From Lamprobacter sp046541315 (GTDB taxonomy: Bacteria; Pseudomonadota; Gammaproteobacteria; Chromatiales; Chromatiaceae): a stretch of DNA of 64,000 bases. Below are positions 37,924 through 46,241 of this stretch, piece after piece. A model generated the notes under the pieces. The model was not told the origin of the DNA. It did not search any database and saw nothing but the letters and a program-made list of their open reading frames with translations. Both the position numbers and the translations under genes were made by a program. The stretch's first letter is position 1. Each line of letters starts with the position of its first letter. The stretch lies in the NCBI RefSeq assembly GCF_046541315.1, contig NZ_JBKHDN010000001.1, positions 11,996-75,995 of the forward strand. The letters run 5' to 3'.

Positions 37924-38568
37924 TCAGTCAGCGGGTTTGGCGCGTCGATCGAGCACCTTGTCGATGAGGCCGTAGGCCACCGCGTCCGCGCCCCCCATGA
38001 AGCGATCCCGCTCGGTATCGTCGGCGATGCGCTCGATCGGTTGCCCGGTGTGATGGGACAGGATCTGGTTGAGTTGTTCGCGCGCATGCAGGATCTCGCG
38101 CGCGTGGATATCGATATCGCTGGCTTGGCCCTGGAAGCCGCCGAGCGGCTGATGGATCATGATCCGCGAATGCGGCAGGCAAGAGCGCTTGCCGGCGGCG
38201 CCGCCGGCGAGCAGCAGCGCGCCCATGCTCGCGGCCTGCCCGACGCACATGGTGCTGACCTCGGGGCGGATGAACTGCATGGTGTCGTAGATCGCCAAGC
38301 CAGCGGTCACCGAACCGCCAGGGGAGTTGATGTAGAAGTGGATGTCCTTGTCGGGATTCTCCGATTCCAGGAACAACAGCTGCGCCACCACCAGGTTGGC
38401 GACATGATCGTCGACGGGACCGACGAGAAAGACCACGCGCTCCTTGAGCAGGCGCGAGAAGATATCGAACGAGCGCTCGCCGCGGGCGGTCTGCTCCACC
38501 ACCACGGGAACCAGACCCAGCGCCTGCGGATCGCTGCGCTGATGGGCGTTTTCGGTGTTCATCGTCAT
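37924..38568 (-). CDS. clpP: ATP-dependent Clp protease proteolytic subunit
   Basis: A 214-residue serine protease subunit that forms a double heptameric ring with ClpX. Catalytic Ser in GQAASMGALLLAGG, His in LPHSRIMIHQPLGGFQGQA, Asp in DDTERDRFM. DKDIHFYINSPGGSVTAGLA is diagnostic. ATG 38568 (MTMNTENA) or 38562 are both possible. It follows tig by 44 bases. Confidence 0.97.
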   Translation of the reverse strand: MTMNTENAHQRSDPQALGLVPVVVEQTARGERSFDIFSRLLKERVVFLVGPVDDHVANLVVAQLLFLESENPDKDIHFYINSPGGSVTAGLAIYDTMQFIRPEVSTMCVGQAASMGALLLAGGAAGKRSCLPHSRIMIHQPLGGFQGQASDIDIHAREILHAREQLNQILSHHTGQPIERIADDTERDRFMGGADAVAYGLIDKVLDRRAKPAD

Positions 38569-38612
38569 CTAGGGCTCGGCTTGGTTGAGGAAGGATCAGC
38601 CAGCATCAGGCA

Positions 38613-39917
38613 TCACTGTTGCTGCGCCGTCAGCTCGCTGAAGCTGATCGGCTCGTCGGTGACCTGGAGCTGTTCAAGCAGATGCTCGACGACCACGTCC
38701 TCGAGCACCATGGACTCGATCGACGCCAACCGTTGCCGGTCGGCATAGTAATGGTCGATCACGGCCTGTGGATCATCATAGCTCGCCGCCATCTCCTCGA
38801 GCGCGGCGCGCACGCGCTCCGGATCGGGCGAGAGTTCCTGCTGCTTGATCACCTCGGCGATGATCAACCCGAGCGCGACGCGACGGCGCGCATTATCGGC
38901 AAACAGCTCGTCTGGCAGTTTGCTCTCGGAGATCTGGGAGCCGGCACCGCCCAGATTCCGCATCGTCATCTGGCGCAGCGAGTCGATCTCGTCGGCGAGC
39001 AGCGCCGCCGGGATGGGGAGCGGATGGGCCTCGAGCAGCGCGTCCATGACCTGCTCCTTGACCCGTGCCTTGACCCGCTGCGCTAGCTCGCGCTCCAGAT
39101 TCGCACGCACATCGGCGCGAAAACGCTCGACATCGCCATCCTCGACGCCGAACTCGGCGATGAGATCGGCATCGAGTGCGGGCAGGATCGGCTCCTCGAC
39201 GCGCTTGACCACCACATCGAAGCGGGCCGACCGACCCGCCAGCGCCGTCTGCTGGTAATCCTCGGGGAAGGTCACCTCGACCACGGGCTTGTCGCCCACG
39301 GCGGTGCCGATCAGCTGCTCCTCGAAGCCGGGGATGAAGCGCCCGCTGCCGATCTCGAGCTGAACCCCCTCGCCGCGTCCGCCGGCGAAGGGCTCGCCAT
39401 CGATAAAGCCCTCGAAGTCGAGACTGAGGCGATCGCCGCTCGCCGCCACCCGCTCGACGGGCTCCCAGCGCTTGCGCTGCTGGCGTATCCGCTCAAGGGT
39501 CTCGTCGACATCGGCCTCGGTGACCTCGACCTGCGGGCGGCGGACCGACTGTCCGTCGAGCGAGGTCAGCGTCAGCTCGGGCATGACCTCGAATTCAGCG
39601 AGATAGGCGTAACGCCCGGCGTCCCGATCCAGATCGGGCTCGATGTCGGGACGACCGGCCGGGCGCAGTTCGGCCTCGGCGATCGCTTGCGGAAAGCTCG
39701 CCTCGATGCGCTCGCCGAACACCTCCAGGCGCACCGAGTCGCCATAGCGCTGGCGGAGCATGCGCAGCGGCACCTTGCCAGGCCTGAAGCCCGGCAAACG
39801 CGCGGAGCGGGCATAGTTTTGCAGACGTTTCTCGATCTCCTGCTCGATCTCCTCGGCAGGCAGCTCGACTCTCAACCGTCGCGTGAGACCGTCCCCGGTC
39901 TCGACCGATACTTGCAT
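38613..39917 (-). CDS. tig: Trigger factor
   Basis: A 434-residue ribosome-bound chaperone with peptidyl-prolyl isomerase activity. The ribosome-binding signature is present as GFRPGKVPLRMLRQRYG. The FKBP-like domain starts near SGDRLSLDFEGFIDGEPFAGG with SGRFIPGFEEQLIG. The long C-terminal helical arms end in SFSELTAQQQ. GGAGG is 7 bases before the ATG. An inverted repeat GGTGCC-GGC-GGCACC lies in the leader (39935-39949). It is the first gene of tig-clpP-clpX-lon. Confidence 0.96.
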   Translation of the reverse strand: MQVSVETGDGLTRRLRVELPAEEIEQEIEKRLQNYARSARLPGFRPGKVPLRMLRQRYGDSVRLEVFGERIEASFPQAIAEAELRPAGRPDIEPDLDRDAGRYAYLAEFEVMPELTLTSLDGQSVRRPQVEVTEADVDETLERIRQQRKRWEPVERVAASGDRLSLDFEGFIDGEPFAGGRGEGVQLEIGSGRFIPGFEEQLIGTAVGDKPVVEVTFPEDYQQTALAGRSARFDVVVKRVEEPILPALDADLIAEFGVEDGDVERFRADVRANLERELAQRVKARVKEQVMDALLEAHPLPIPAALLADEIDSLRQMTMRNLGGAGSQISESKLPDELFADNARRRVALGLIIAEVIKQQELSPDPERVRAALEEMAASYDDPQAVIDHYYADRQRLASIESMVLEDVVVEHLLEQLQVTDEPISFSELTAQQQ

Positions 39918-39983
39918 TGTTGTCCTCCGGCCATGGTGCCGGCGGCACCGGGAAAACGGTTAAAAATACCACTAAAAGCGGCG

Positions 39984-40346
39984 CTAGACCAAGTCCGCGC
40001 GCCCGCTGGATCCTGATCCGGGCGGAGCCGCCGGCTTGGAGCCGATGATTTCGAGCGCCGGCTTCGCGCGCAACCGCTGCGCGGCCGCGTATTCATCGTC
40101 GCTCATCCGACTGCCGACGATGTTGCGCAACAGGTCGGCATCCTGATCGCCCTGCTCGATGGCGAGCGAGAGCCAATAGTGCGCCTGCGCCAGATCGATG
40201 GTGACCCCGCGACCCTCGGCGTAGATCAACCCCAGGGCATAGAACGCATCCACCTCGCCGCGCGCGGCCGCCGCGCGCACCTGCGGGACGACGGAAGGAT
40301 CGTTGCGTAGCAAGACGAGATGCTTGAGATAGCTATTATCGGCCAT
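39984..40346 (-). CDS. Small Sel1-repeat-like protein
   Basis: A 120-residue soluble protein. The middle AAARGEVDAFYALGLIYAEG followed by RGVTIDLAQAHYWLSLAIEQ is a Sel1-like helical repeat (ALGxxYxxGxGVxxDxxxAxxW). A linker and a Pro/Gly/Ser-rich C-terminus follow. Sel1 proteins act as adaptors for protein-protein contacts; the partner is not known. It lies 66 bases upstream of tig on the same strand and 150 bases downstream of a small acidic protein. Confidence 0.75.
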   Translation of the reverse strand: MADNSYLKHLVLLRNDPSVVPQVRAAAARGEVDAFYALGLIYAEGRGVTIDLAQAHYWLSLAIEQGDQDADLLRNIVGSRMSDDEYAAAQRLRAKPALEIIGSKPAAPPGSGSSGRADLV

Positions 40347-40393
40347 CGCCGCTCCCTCCCGAGCTTGGGATCCATCGACGGATCATGGGGCAT

Positions 40394-40418
40394 AAAAAAG
40401 GCGGGAACATCCCGCCTT
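40394..40418 (-). terminator. Rho-independent terminator of the small gene at 40497-40694
   Basis: On the minus strand AAGGCGGGA, loop TGT, TCCCGCCTT (plus 40398-40418; nine perfect pairs) followed by TTTTTTAT. It lies about 80 bases after the stop codon. Confidence 0.9.
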
Positions 40419-40496
40419 GACAACCGCCGGGCCAAGAGGCGCCGGTCGACGCCAATCTGCGCGGCAACCGCCGGCCCGCTTGACGAGGACCGGCGA

Positions 40497-40694
40497 TCAG
40501 CCCTTGGCCCACTGAGAGAAGTTGTCGGTGTTCTTCTCCTCGCCATCGGCGTAACCTGCCTCGTAGGCCTCGGTCAAGCGCTGCTCTTCGCGCTTCGGGT
40601 TCTGCAGGAACCCGCATTGCCAGCCTTGGATATACTCGTCGTCGACGCCGAGCTGCTCCATCTTGGTGACGGCGTCGTAATAGAATTGGTTCAT
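40497..40694 (-). CDS. Small conserved-looking protein with RMF-like motifs
   Basis: A 65-residue acidic protein starting MNQFYYDAVTKMEQLGVDDE at ATG 40694, chosen because CGGAGA stands 8 bases upstream; an ATG six codons earlier has no such site. It contains YIQGWQCGFLQNPKREEQ and EAYEAGYADGEEKN. Pairs of aromatic-glycine motifs (GWxxGF, AYxxGYxDG) recall ribosome modulation factor, although the order differs. The gene has its own strong terminator, which speaks for real expression. The function is not known; an RMF-related role is only a suggestion. Confidence 0.7.
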   Translation of the reverse strand: MNQFYYDAVTKMEQLGVDDEYIQGWQCGFLQNPKREEQRLTEAYEAGYADGEEKNTDNFSQWAKG

Positions 40695-40712
40695 CGTCCA
40701 GTCTCCGGTCAA

Positions 40713-41044
40713 CTAAATGAGATTCGGTTGCAATGATCTGATCCAAGCCCTTGACGGGAGCGCGTCGGACCGGTTGCCGAAGCGCCGCGCGCGCGGGGGA
40801 TCGCCACGGCGCGCATTCGCCCGAATCTGGCTTAACGGATAAGAATACCGTTTCTTTCTAATGCGCACCAGGGCCGCAGCGCCGAGGCACTCGCAGCAGG
40901 CCGGACAAGCGGCCCACGGAGTCCAGGGTCGGGCGCGCCGCGCTTGCGATCGGCGGCGGCGCAACCCAACCTTAGCCGACGAATCTTACAGCCGAGTCTC
41001 GCTTCGGCGCCGAGCCCGATCGATTGAGAGGAGATCGCCCCATC
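40713..41044. other. 332-bp divergent intergenic region
   Basis: It separates the small protein (minus) from the MoxR ATPase (plus) and should contain promoters for both. An AT-rich block at 40830-40862 stands out from the GC-rich surroundings and contains a short dyad AACGG-N9-CCGTT (40834-40852). I cannot identify convincing -35/-10 pairs. A GAGAGGAG site at 41026-41033 precedes the MoxR ATG by 11 bases. Confidence 0.4.
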
Positions 41045-42088
41045 ATGCGTCCCGCCCAGCTGTTATCCGTCCTCGAGCGCGAACTCGCCAGTGCCGCCGA
41101 GGGGCATCACACGCCCGTCATGCTGTGGGGGCCGCCGGGGGTGGGCAAGTCCCAGATGATCGCGCTCGTCGCGCAGCGTCATCGGGTGCCGGTGATCGAT
41201 ATCCGCCTCTCGCAGATGGAGCCGAGCGATCTGCGCGGCATCCCGTTTCGGGTCGACCAGCACGTCGAATGGGCGATCCCCGCGCTACTGCCGGATGTCC
41301 AGCGCCACGGTCGGGCCGGGATCCTCTTCTTGGACGAGATCACCTCGGCGCCGCCAGCGGTGTCGGCCGCCGCCTATCAGCTGATCCTCGATCGCCGGCT
41401 CGGCGAGTACCAGGTGCCGGCGCATTGGGCGATCTTCGCCGCCGGCAATCGCCAAGGCGACCGCGGCGTGACCTACAGCATGCCTGCGCCCTTGGCGAAC
41501 CGGTTCTCCCACTTCGAGGTCGACACGCACCTCGACGACTGGGTCGCCTGGGCCTATGCCAAGGGGATCGATGAGCGCGTCATCGCCTTCCTGCGCTTTC
41601 GCCCGGAACTGTTGTTCGACTTCGATCCGGCGCATAACCCGGTGGCCTTCCCGTCACCGCGCTCCTGGGAGTTCGCCCATCGTGCCTTGCAGAAATTCCA
41701 GGATGATCCACAGTTGTTGCAAGGCACCTTGCAGGCCTGCGTGGGACCGGCGGCCGGGATCGAGCTGGCCGCATTCGTCGCCAGTATCGATCAAATGCCG
41801 GATCTCGACGCCATCTGTCGCGGCGAGCCGGTGCCGGTGCCGAGCGAGATCGATCTGCAGTACGCGGTCGCGGCGGCGCTGGTCGGCAAGGCCATCCGCG
41901 CCCAGGGCAGTCCCGAGCAACCGGCCGTGATCGGTCATATCCTGATCTATGCCGGACGCTTCCCGCAGCGCGAGATGGGCGTCATGCTGGTGTCCGATCT
42001 GCACCGCGCCATCGGCGGCGCGCTGTTCGAGGTGCCGGCCTTCGCCGACTGGGCGAACGCCATCGCCGATGTCATGCTCTATCACTGA
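41045..42088 (+). CDS. MoxR-type AAA+ ATPase
   Basis: A 347-residue ATPase of the MoxR/RavA class. Walker A MLWGPPGVGKSQMIALV (about residues 31-47); Walker B GILFLDEITSAPP; sensor 1 AAGNR; arginine-finger region MPAPLANRFSHFEV. It starts MRPAQLLSVLERELASA at 41045. MoxR ATPases usually work with a VWA-domain partner in metal insertion or complex maturation. The next gene, 20 bases downstream, encodes such a partner, so the two form a functional pair. The client is unknown. Confidence 0.92.
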   Translation: MRPAQLLSVLERELASAAEGHHTPVMLWGPPGVGKSQMIALVAQRHRVPVIDIRLSQMEPSDLRGIPFRVDQHVEWAIPALLPDVQRHGRAGILFLDEITSAPPAVSAAAYQLILDRRLGEYQVPAHWAIFAAGNRQGDRGVTYSMPAPLANRFSHFEVDTHLDDWVAWAYAKGIDERVIAFLRFRPELLFDFDPAHNPVAFPSPRSWEFAHRALQKFQDDPQLLQGTLQACVGPAAGIELAAFVASIDQMPDLDAICRGEPVPVPSEIDLQYAVAAALVGKAIRAQGSPEQPAVIGHILIYAGRFPQREMGVMLVSDLHRAIGGALFEVPAFADWANAIADVMLYH

Positions 42089-42108
42089 CCTCGCGACGAT
42101 CCACACCC

Positions 42109-43503
42109 ATGGCTGCTGATTCCATCGGCGACATCCAGACCCATCCGCACGGCGAAGGCCCGAGCGCGGCCGGCGCGCCCGCGCTCGACGCAGACGCGCG
42201 CGCGGCCATCGAGACCAAGCTCGCGGCGGCGCGGACCCGGCTGATCCTCGACAAGCCCTTCCTGGGGGCGCTCGTGCTGCGCCTGCCGCTACGGGCCGCC
42301 AGCGGCGATTGGTGCCCGACCACGGCCACCGATGCGCGCGCCTTCTACTACAACCCGGACTATCTCGATGCGCTCAGCCTCGACGAGACCCAATTCATGC
42401 TGGCCCACGAGGCCCTGCATTGCGCCCTCTCGCACTTCGCGCGCCGCCAGCACCGGATCAAACAGCGCTGGGATCTGGCCTGCGACTATGCCATCAATCC
42501 ATTGCTGGTCGAGGACGGGCTGAAACCGCCGCCCAACGCGCTGCTGATGCCGATGTACAAGGGCATGACCGCCGAGGAGATCTATCCGCTGATCGACGAC
42601 AACGATCGGTCCGAGACCCTCGACACCCATGCCTACGATCGCGAGGCCGAGGGTCAGGGTCAGCACTCCGGCATGGATGAGCGCGCCGTCCAGGAGCAAC
42701 GCCAGCCGAGCCAGGCCGAGAGCGGCGAACAGGGCCAGGGCGCGCCACAGCGCAACCAGCGCCCGCCGACGCCTGCGCGCGGCCGGCAAGGGTCCGATGC
42801 GGCACCCGAGGCCATGCCCGAGGCCGACGCCAGCACCGATGCCGCCAGCGCCCCGCCGCCGCTGACTCCGGACGAGCAGGAGACCCTGCAGGTGCAATGG
42901 CAGCAGCGCCTCGCCGGTGCCGCGCAACAGGCGATGCAGGCCGGCCGGCTGAGCGGCGAACTCAAGCGCATGATCGACCACCTCCTGCAGCCGCAACTGC
43001 CCTGGCGCATGCTCCTCGCCCGCTACATGAACGCCCTCTCGCGCCACGACTACAGCTGGTCGCGGCCCTCCCGGCGCGAGGGCGCGCATATCCTGCCAAG
43101 CCTGCGCAGCCAGCACATCGATCTGGTGGTCGCGATCGATACCTCCGGCTCGATCAAGGACACCGAGGTGCAGGCCTTCATCGATGAAGTCGATGCCCTC
43201 AAGGCGCAAGTCCAGGCGCGGGTCATGCTGCTGCCGTGCGACAGCGCGCTCGCTGCGGGCGCCCCCTTCCGCTTCGAGCCCTGGGAACGCTTCCAGCGCC
43301 CACGCGACCTCCAGGGCGGTGGCGGCACGAGTTTCAGGCCCGTGTTCCAATGGGTGCAAGACCAGGGACTGAGTCCGGACCTGCTGGTGTATTTCACCGA
43401 TGCCAACGGCCATTTCCCGGACCAGGAGCCACCGTATCCGGTCATCTGGCTGGTCAAGGGTCGCGCGAGCGTCCCTTGGGGACAGCGCGTGCAATTGAAC
43501 TGA
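42109..43503 (+). CDS. VWA-like/putative metallopeptidase partner of the MoxR ATPase (DUF2201 type)
   Basis: A 464-residue protein. The N-terminal domain contains AHEALHCALSHFARR, a HEALH (HExxH) zinc-peptidase-like motif, near position 105. A disordered Gln/Pro/Ala-rich middle (about 185-255) follows. The C-terminal domain reads LVVAIDTSGSIKDTEVQAF (a VWA-like MIDAS start, DTSGS) and GGGGTSFRPVF, then LLVYFTDANGHFPD. This layout fits the DUF2201 putative metallopeptidase family. It is translated just after the MoxR gene. Whether the zinc motif is catalytic is unknown. Confidence 0.88.
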   Translation: MAADSIGDIQTHPHGEGPSAAGAPALDADARAAIETKLAAARTRLILDKPFLGALVLRLPLRAASGDWCPTTATDARAFYYNPDYLDALSLDETQFMLAHEALHCALSHFARRQHRIKQRWDLACDYAINPLLVEDGLKPPPNALLMPMYKGMTAEEIYPLIDDNDRSETLDTHAYDREAEGQGQHSGMDERAVQEQRQPSQAESGEQGQGAPQRNQRPPTPARGRQGSDAAPEAMPEADASTDAASAPPPLTPDEQETLQVQWQQRLAGAAQQAMQAGRLSGELKRMIDHLLQPQLPWRMLLARYMNALSRHDYSWSRPSRREGAHILPSLRSQHIDLVVAIDTSGSIKDTEVQAFIDEVDALKAQVQARVMLLPCDSALAAGAPFRFEPWERFQRPRDLQGGGGTSFRPVFQWVQDQGLSPDLLVYFTDANGHFPDQEPPYPVIWLVKGRASVPWGQRVQLN

Positions 43504-43516
43504 GGCGCAATCCCGA

Positions 43517-45106
43517 ATGACGCTCCCCCATCCTTTCCTCAGCCGGCGCATCCGGGCTCACATCCCCGTGCGTCTCCCGGCGCGCCTCCCGGCTCGGGCT
43601 CGTCCCTCAGCCCGCACCCCGGCGCACATGTCGGCGCGCATGTCGGCGCGCCTCTCGACTCGGGCGCGCATGCCGGCACTGATCGTCGCCATCATGCTGG
43701 TCTTGCTGCCGGCCATGGGGTCGGCGGACCCGTTCGCGCTGCCGGACTTCGGCAGCTCGGCCGATCGCCTGATGTCGCGCGCCGAAGAGCGTGATCTCGG
43801 CCAGGAGTTCATGAAGTGGGTGCGCAAGGCGCTACCGATCTCGGATGATCCGGTGCTGACCGATTACCTCGAGACGCTCGGCCAACAGCTGGTCGCCGCG
43901 AGCGGGCATCCGGGGCGCTACCGCTTCTTCCTGATCGAGGAGCCGACGATCAACGCCTTTGCCGGTCCCGACGGCCACATCGGTGTCTTCGCCGGCTTGA
44001 TCCTCGCCACCGAAACCGAGGGCGAACTCGCCAGTGTCATCGCGCACGAGCTCGCGCACGTGAGCCAAGGCCATCTGATGCGCCGCTTCGAGACGCAGAA
44101 GCAGATGGCCCTGCCAGCCACCGCGCTGCTGCTCGCCGCCGCCGTGCTCGGGGCGACGGTCGATGCCGAGATCGGCACCGCCGGGCTGATGGGCGTTCAG
44201 GGGGCCGCCGCGCAGAAACAGATCAACTTCACCCGCGCCAACGAGGAAGAGGCCGATCGCATCGGCATCGACACCCTCGCGCGCGCCGGCCATGACCCCT
44301 ATGCGATGCCGGGCTTCTTCCAGCGCTTGGCAAGGACGACGCGGATCGCGGACAGCGCGGCGCCCGCGTTCCTGCGCACCCATCCGGTGACCACCAGCCG
44401 CATCGCCGACGCCATGAACCGCGCCCGTCAACACGGCGTGCGCCAGCGTCCGGACAGCCTGCGCTTCCATCTGGCACGCGCCAACCTGCGCCAGCGCCGC
44501 GAATCCAATCCAGCGCGCGCCGTCGAACACTTCGCCAACACCCTCGAACAGGGTCGTTACCGCGACGAGACCGCGCAACGCTATGGCTATGCGCTCGCGC
44601 TGACCCGGGCCGGGCGCCTCGAGACCGCGCGCAAGCAACTCGCGCCCCTCATCGAGGCGCATCCGAGCCAGACCGAGTTCCTCGTCCTGCGCGCCGAGAT
44701 CGACCGCCGCGCCGGCAAGCCCGAGCGAGCGGTGCGCGACCTCAAGGGCGCGGTGGGATTGGCGCCCGGCAATTGGCCGCTCAATCAGGCCTATGCCGAA
44801 GCATTGATGGCCGCCGGCAAGCCCGCGCAGGCCCTCGCGGCCCTCGAGCGCTTCGTGGCGCAGCGTTCCGATATCGCCCCGATCTACGAGCTGATGGCGG
44901 ATGCGGCCGGGCAAGCCGGCCAGCGCGCGCTGAACCATCGCTATCGCGCCGAATACCTCTACCACAGCAATGAGCTGGAACCGGCGATCCGCCAGCTCGA
45001 GCTTGCCCTCCGCCTCGATGACCTCGATTTTCACCTGGCTTCGCGGCTTCAGGTGCGCCTCGCCGAGCTGAAGGCCCTCGAGCGCGCGCGCGAGGCGCGC
45101 AACTGA
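43517..45106 (+). CDS. M48 family zinc metallopeptidase with TPR repeats (BepA/YfgC-like)
   Basis: An exported protein of up to 529 residues. The zinc motif is VIAHELAHVSQGHLMRRFE, with the third ligand in EEEADRIGIDTLARAG. TPR-like helices fill the C-terminal half (ERAVRDLKGAVGLAPGNWPL, PAIRQLELALRLDD). BepA-type proteins guard outer-membrane protein assembly. The start is uncertain: ATG 43517 gives a 51-residue Arg-rich leader, whereas ATG 43670 starts directly at the signal peptide (MPALIVAIMLVLLPAMGSAD). Neither has a clear ribosome site. The leader is coded by repetitive DNA. Confidence 0.9.
   Translation: MTLPHPFLSRRIRAHIPVRLPARLPARARPSARTPAHMSARMSARLSTRARMPALIVAIMLVLLPAMGSADPFALPDFGSSADRLMSRAEERDLGQEFMKWVRKALPISDDPVLTDYLETLGQQLVAASGHPGRYRFFLIEEPTINAFAGPDGHIGVFAGLILATETEGELASVIAHELAHVSQGHLMRRFETQKQMALPATALLLAAAVLGATVDAEIGTAGLMGVQGAAAQKQINFTRANEEEADRIGIDTLARAGHDPYAMPGFFQRLARTTRIADSAAPAFLRTHPVTTSRIADAMNRARQHGVRQRPDSLRFHLARANLRQRRESNPARAVEHFANTLEQGRYRDETAQRYGYALALTRAGRLETARKQLAPLIEAHPSQTEFLVLRAEIDRRAGKPERAVRDLKGAVGLAPGNWPLNQAYAEALMAAGKPAQALAALERFVAQRSDIAPIYELMADAAGQAGQRALNHRYRAEYLYHSNELEPAIRQLELALRLDDLDFHLASRLQVRLAELKALERAREARN
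43628..43651 (+). repeat. 12-bp exact tandem repeat in the M48 leader
   Basis: ATGTCGGCGCGC occurs twice in direct succession (43628-43639, 43640-43651), and related CGGCGCGC/CGGGCGCGC units surround it. In frame it reads MSARMSAR. Confidence 0.8.
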
Positions 45107-45385
45107 CTCTTTCAGCGCGGGGGCCGCGCGGGGCGGGCCGCGCGGACGGATACCGGGGTGTTCCCGGGAACCCGGCCATGAATTGCGGTTTTCAGTGTCC
45201 GACGAATGCGCTAAGCTACCGCCATCGTCGAGTTGGGAACCATCGCCAGCGCGCTCGGTCAATGAAAAATCGCAACGCCGAGGCGCCAACGGCTCGATAA
45301 CAGCGACCAACCCCCGACGCAGAACAACGATCCGACCTTCCCGCCCCCAAAGGCTCCAACCCGTGTTCGATAGAGGAGATGTTCC

Positions 45386-45859
45386 ATGATCGACGCAAAA
45401 CGTAGAACCCTGCTCAAGGGCTCCCTTGGTGCGAGCGCCATCGGCGTTGCCGTCAGCGCCGGCCTGCTCACCCCCGGCGCCGTCCTCGCCAACTGGCCCG
45501 AGGCCGCTTTCGAGGCCACCGAGACCGATGCCGCGCTGAACAGCCTGCTGGGCAGCGACGCCACCGAAACCAGCGATCAGGTCAAGATCAAGGCCCCCGA
45601 CATCGCCGAGAACGGCGCGGTGGTCCCGGTCACGGTCGAGAGCGATGTCGAAGGCGCCAAGTCGATCTCGATCATCGCCGCCGGCAACAGCTCCCCGCTG
45701 ATTGCCTCGTTCAATCTTGGCGCCGACGCCGTCCCCTTCGTCTCCACCCGGATCAAGATGGCCGAGACCGCCGATGTCATCGCCGTCGTCCAGACCGAGA
45801 ACGGCCTGCTCAGCAACGCCAAGCCGGTCAAGGTCACGATCGGCGGCTGCGGCGGCTGA
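45386..45859 (+). CDS. soxY: Thiosulfate oxidation carrier protein SoxY
   Basis: A 157-residue periplasmic protein that carries sulfur intermediates on a C-terminal cysteine during thiosulfate oxidation. The N-terminus KRRTLLKGSLGASAIG is a Tat signal (RRTLLK). The protein ends IGGCGG, the swinging-arm motif with the substrate Cys. GAGGAG lies 6 bases before the ATG. It forms a complex with SoxZ encoded 63 bases downstream. SoxAX, SoxB and SoxCD are not in this window. Confidence 0.96.
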   Translation: MIDAKRRTLLKGSLGASAIGVAVSAGLLTPGAVLANWPEAAFEATETDAALNSLLGSDATETSDQVKIKAPDIAENGAVVPVTVESDVEGAKSISIIAAGNSSPLIASFNLGADAVPFVSTRIKMAETADVIAVVQTENGLLSNAKPVKVTIGGCGG

Positions 45860-45922
45860 CGCCCACGCACCGAGCCGCGACCACCGGGCCGCAACCACTG
45901 GATCACGAACCGAGGTAACACA

Positions 45923-46237
45923 ATGGCAGGCAACATCAAGATCCGCGCCAAGCACAGCGACGGTGTCACCACCGTGAAATCGCTGATGAGCCACGAGATG
46001 GAAACCGGACTGCGCAAGGACAAGAAGACCGGCGAACCGATCCCCGCGCACTTCATCAAAGAAGTCACCACCAAGTGGAAGGATCAAGTCGTGATGACCG
46101 CCCTCTGGAGCGGCGGCGTCTCCAAGAACCCCTATCTGTCGTTCAAGTTCAACGGCGGCGAAAAGGGCGACACGGTCGAGATCACCTGGGTCGATAACCA
46201 GGGTGAGAGCGAAACCGGAACCGCTGAGATCAGCTGA
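45923..46237 (+). CDS. soxZ: Thiosulfate oxidation carrier complex protein SoxZ
   Basis: A 104-residue partner of SoxY with an Ig-like fold. It starts MAGNIKIRAKHSDGVTTVKS and contains MSHEMETGLRKDKKTGEPIP, HFIKEVTTKWKDQVV and WSGGVSKNPYLSFKF, all typical. A rho-independent terminator follows 25 bases after the stop, so soxYZ is a two-gene unit. Confidence 0.97.
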   Translation: MAGNIKIRAKHSDGVTTVKSLMSHEMETGLRKDKKTGEPIPAHFIKEVTTKWKDQVVMTALWSGGVSKNPYLSFKFNGGEKGDTVEITWVDNQGESETGTAEIS

Positions 46238-46241
46238 TCGC

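Noticed and set aside
45190..45230. TTTTCA-N17-TAAGCT upstream of soxY
   Set aside because: Both hexamers match consensus poorly; not enough to call a promoter.
43832..46087. 751-codon open frame on the minus strand
   Set aside because: Covers the M48 gene and soxY in antisense; no motif.
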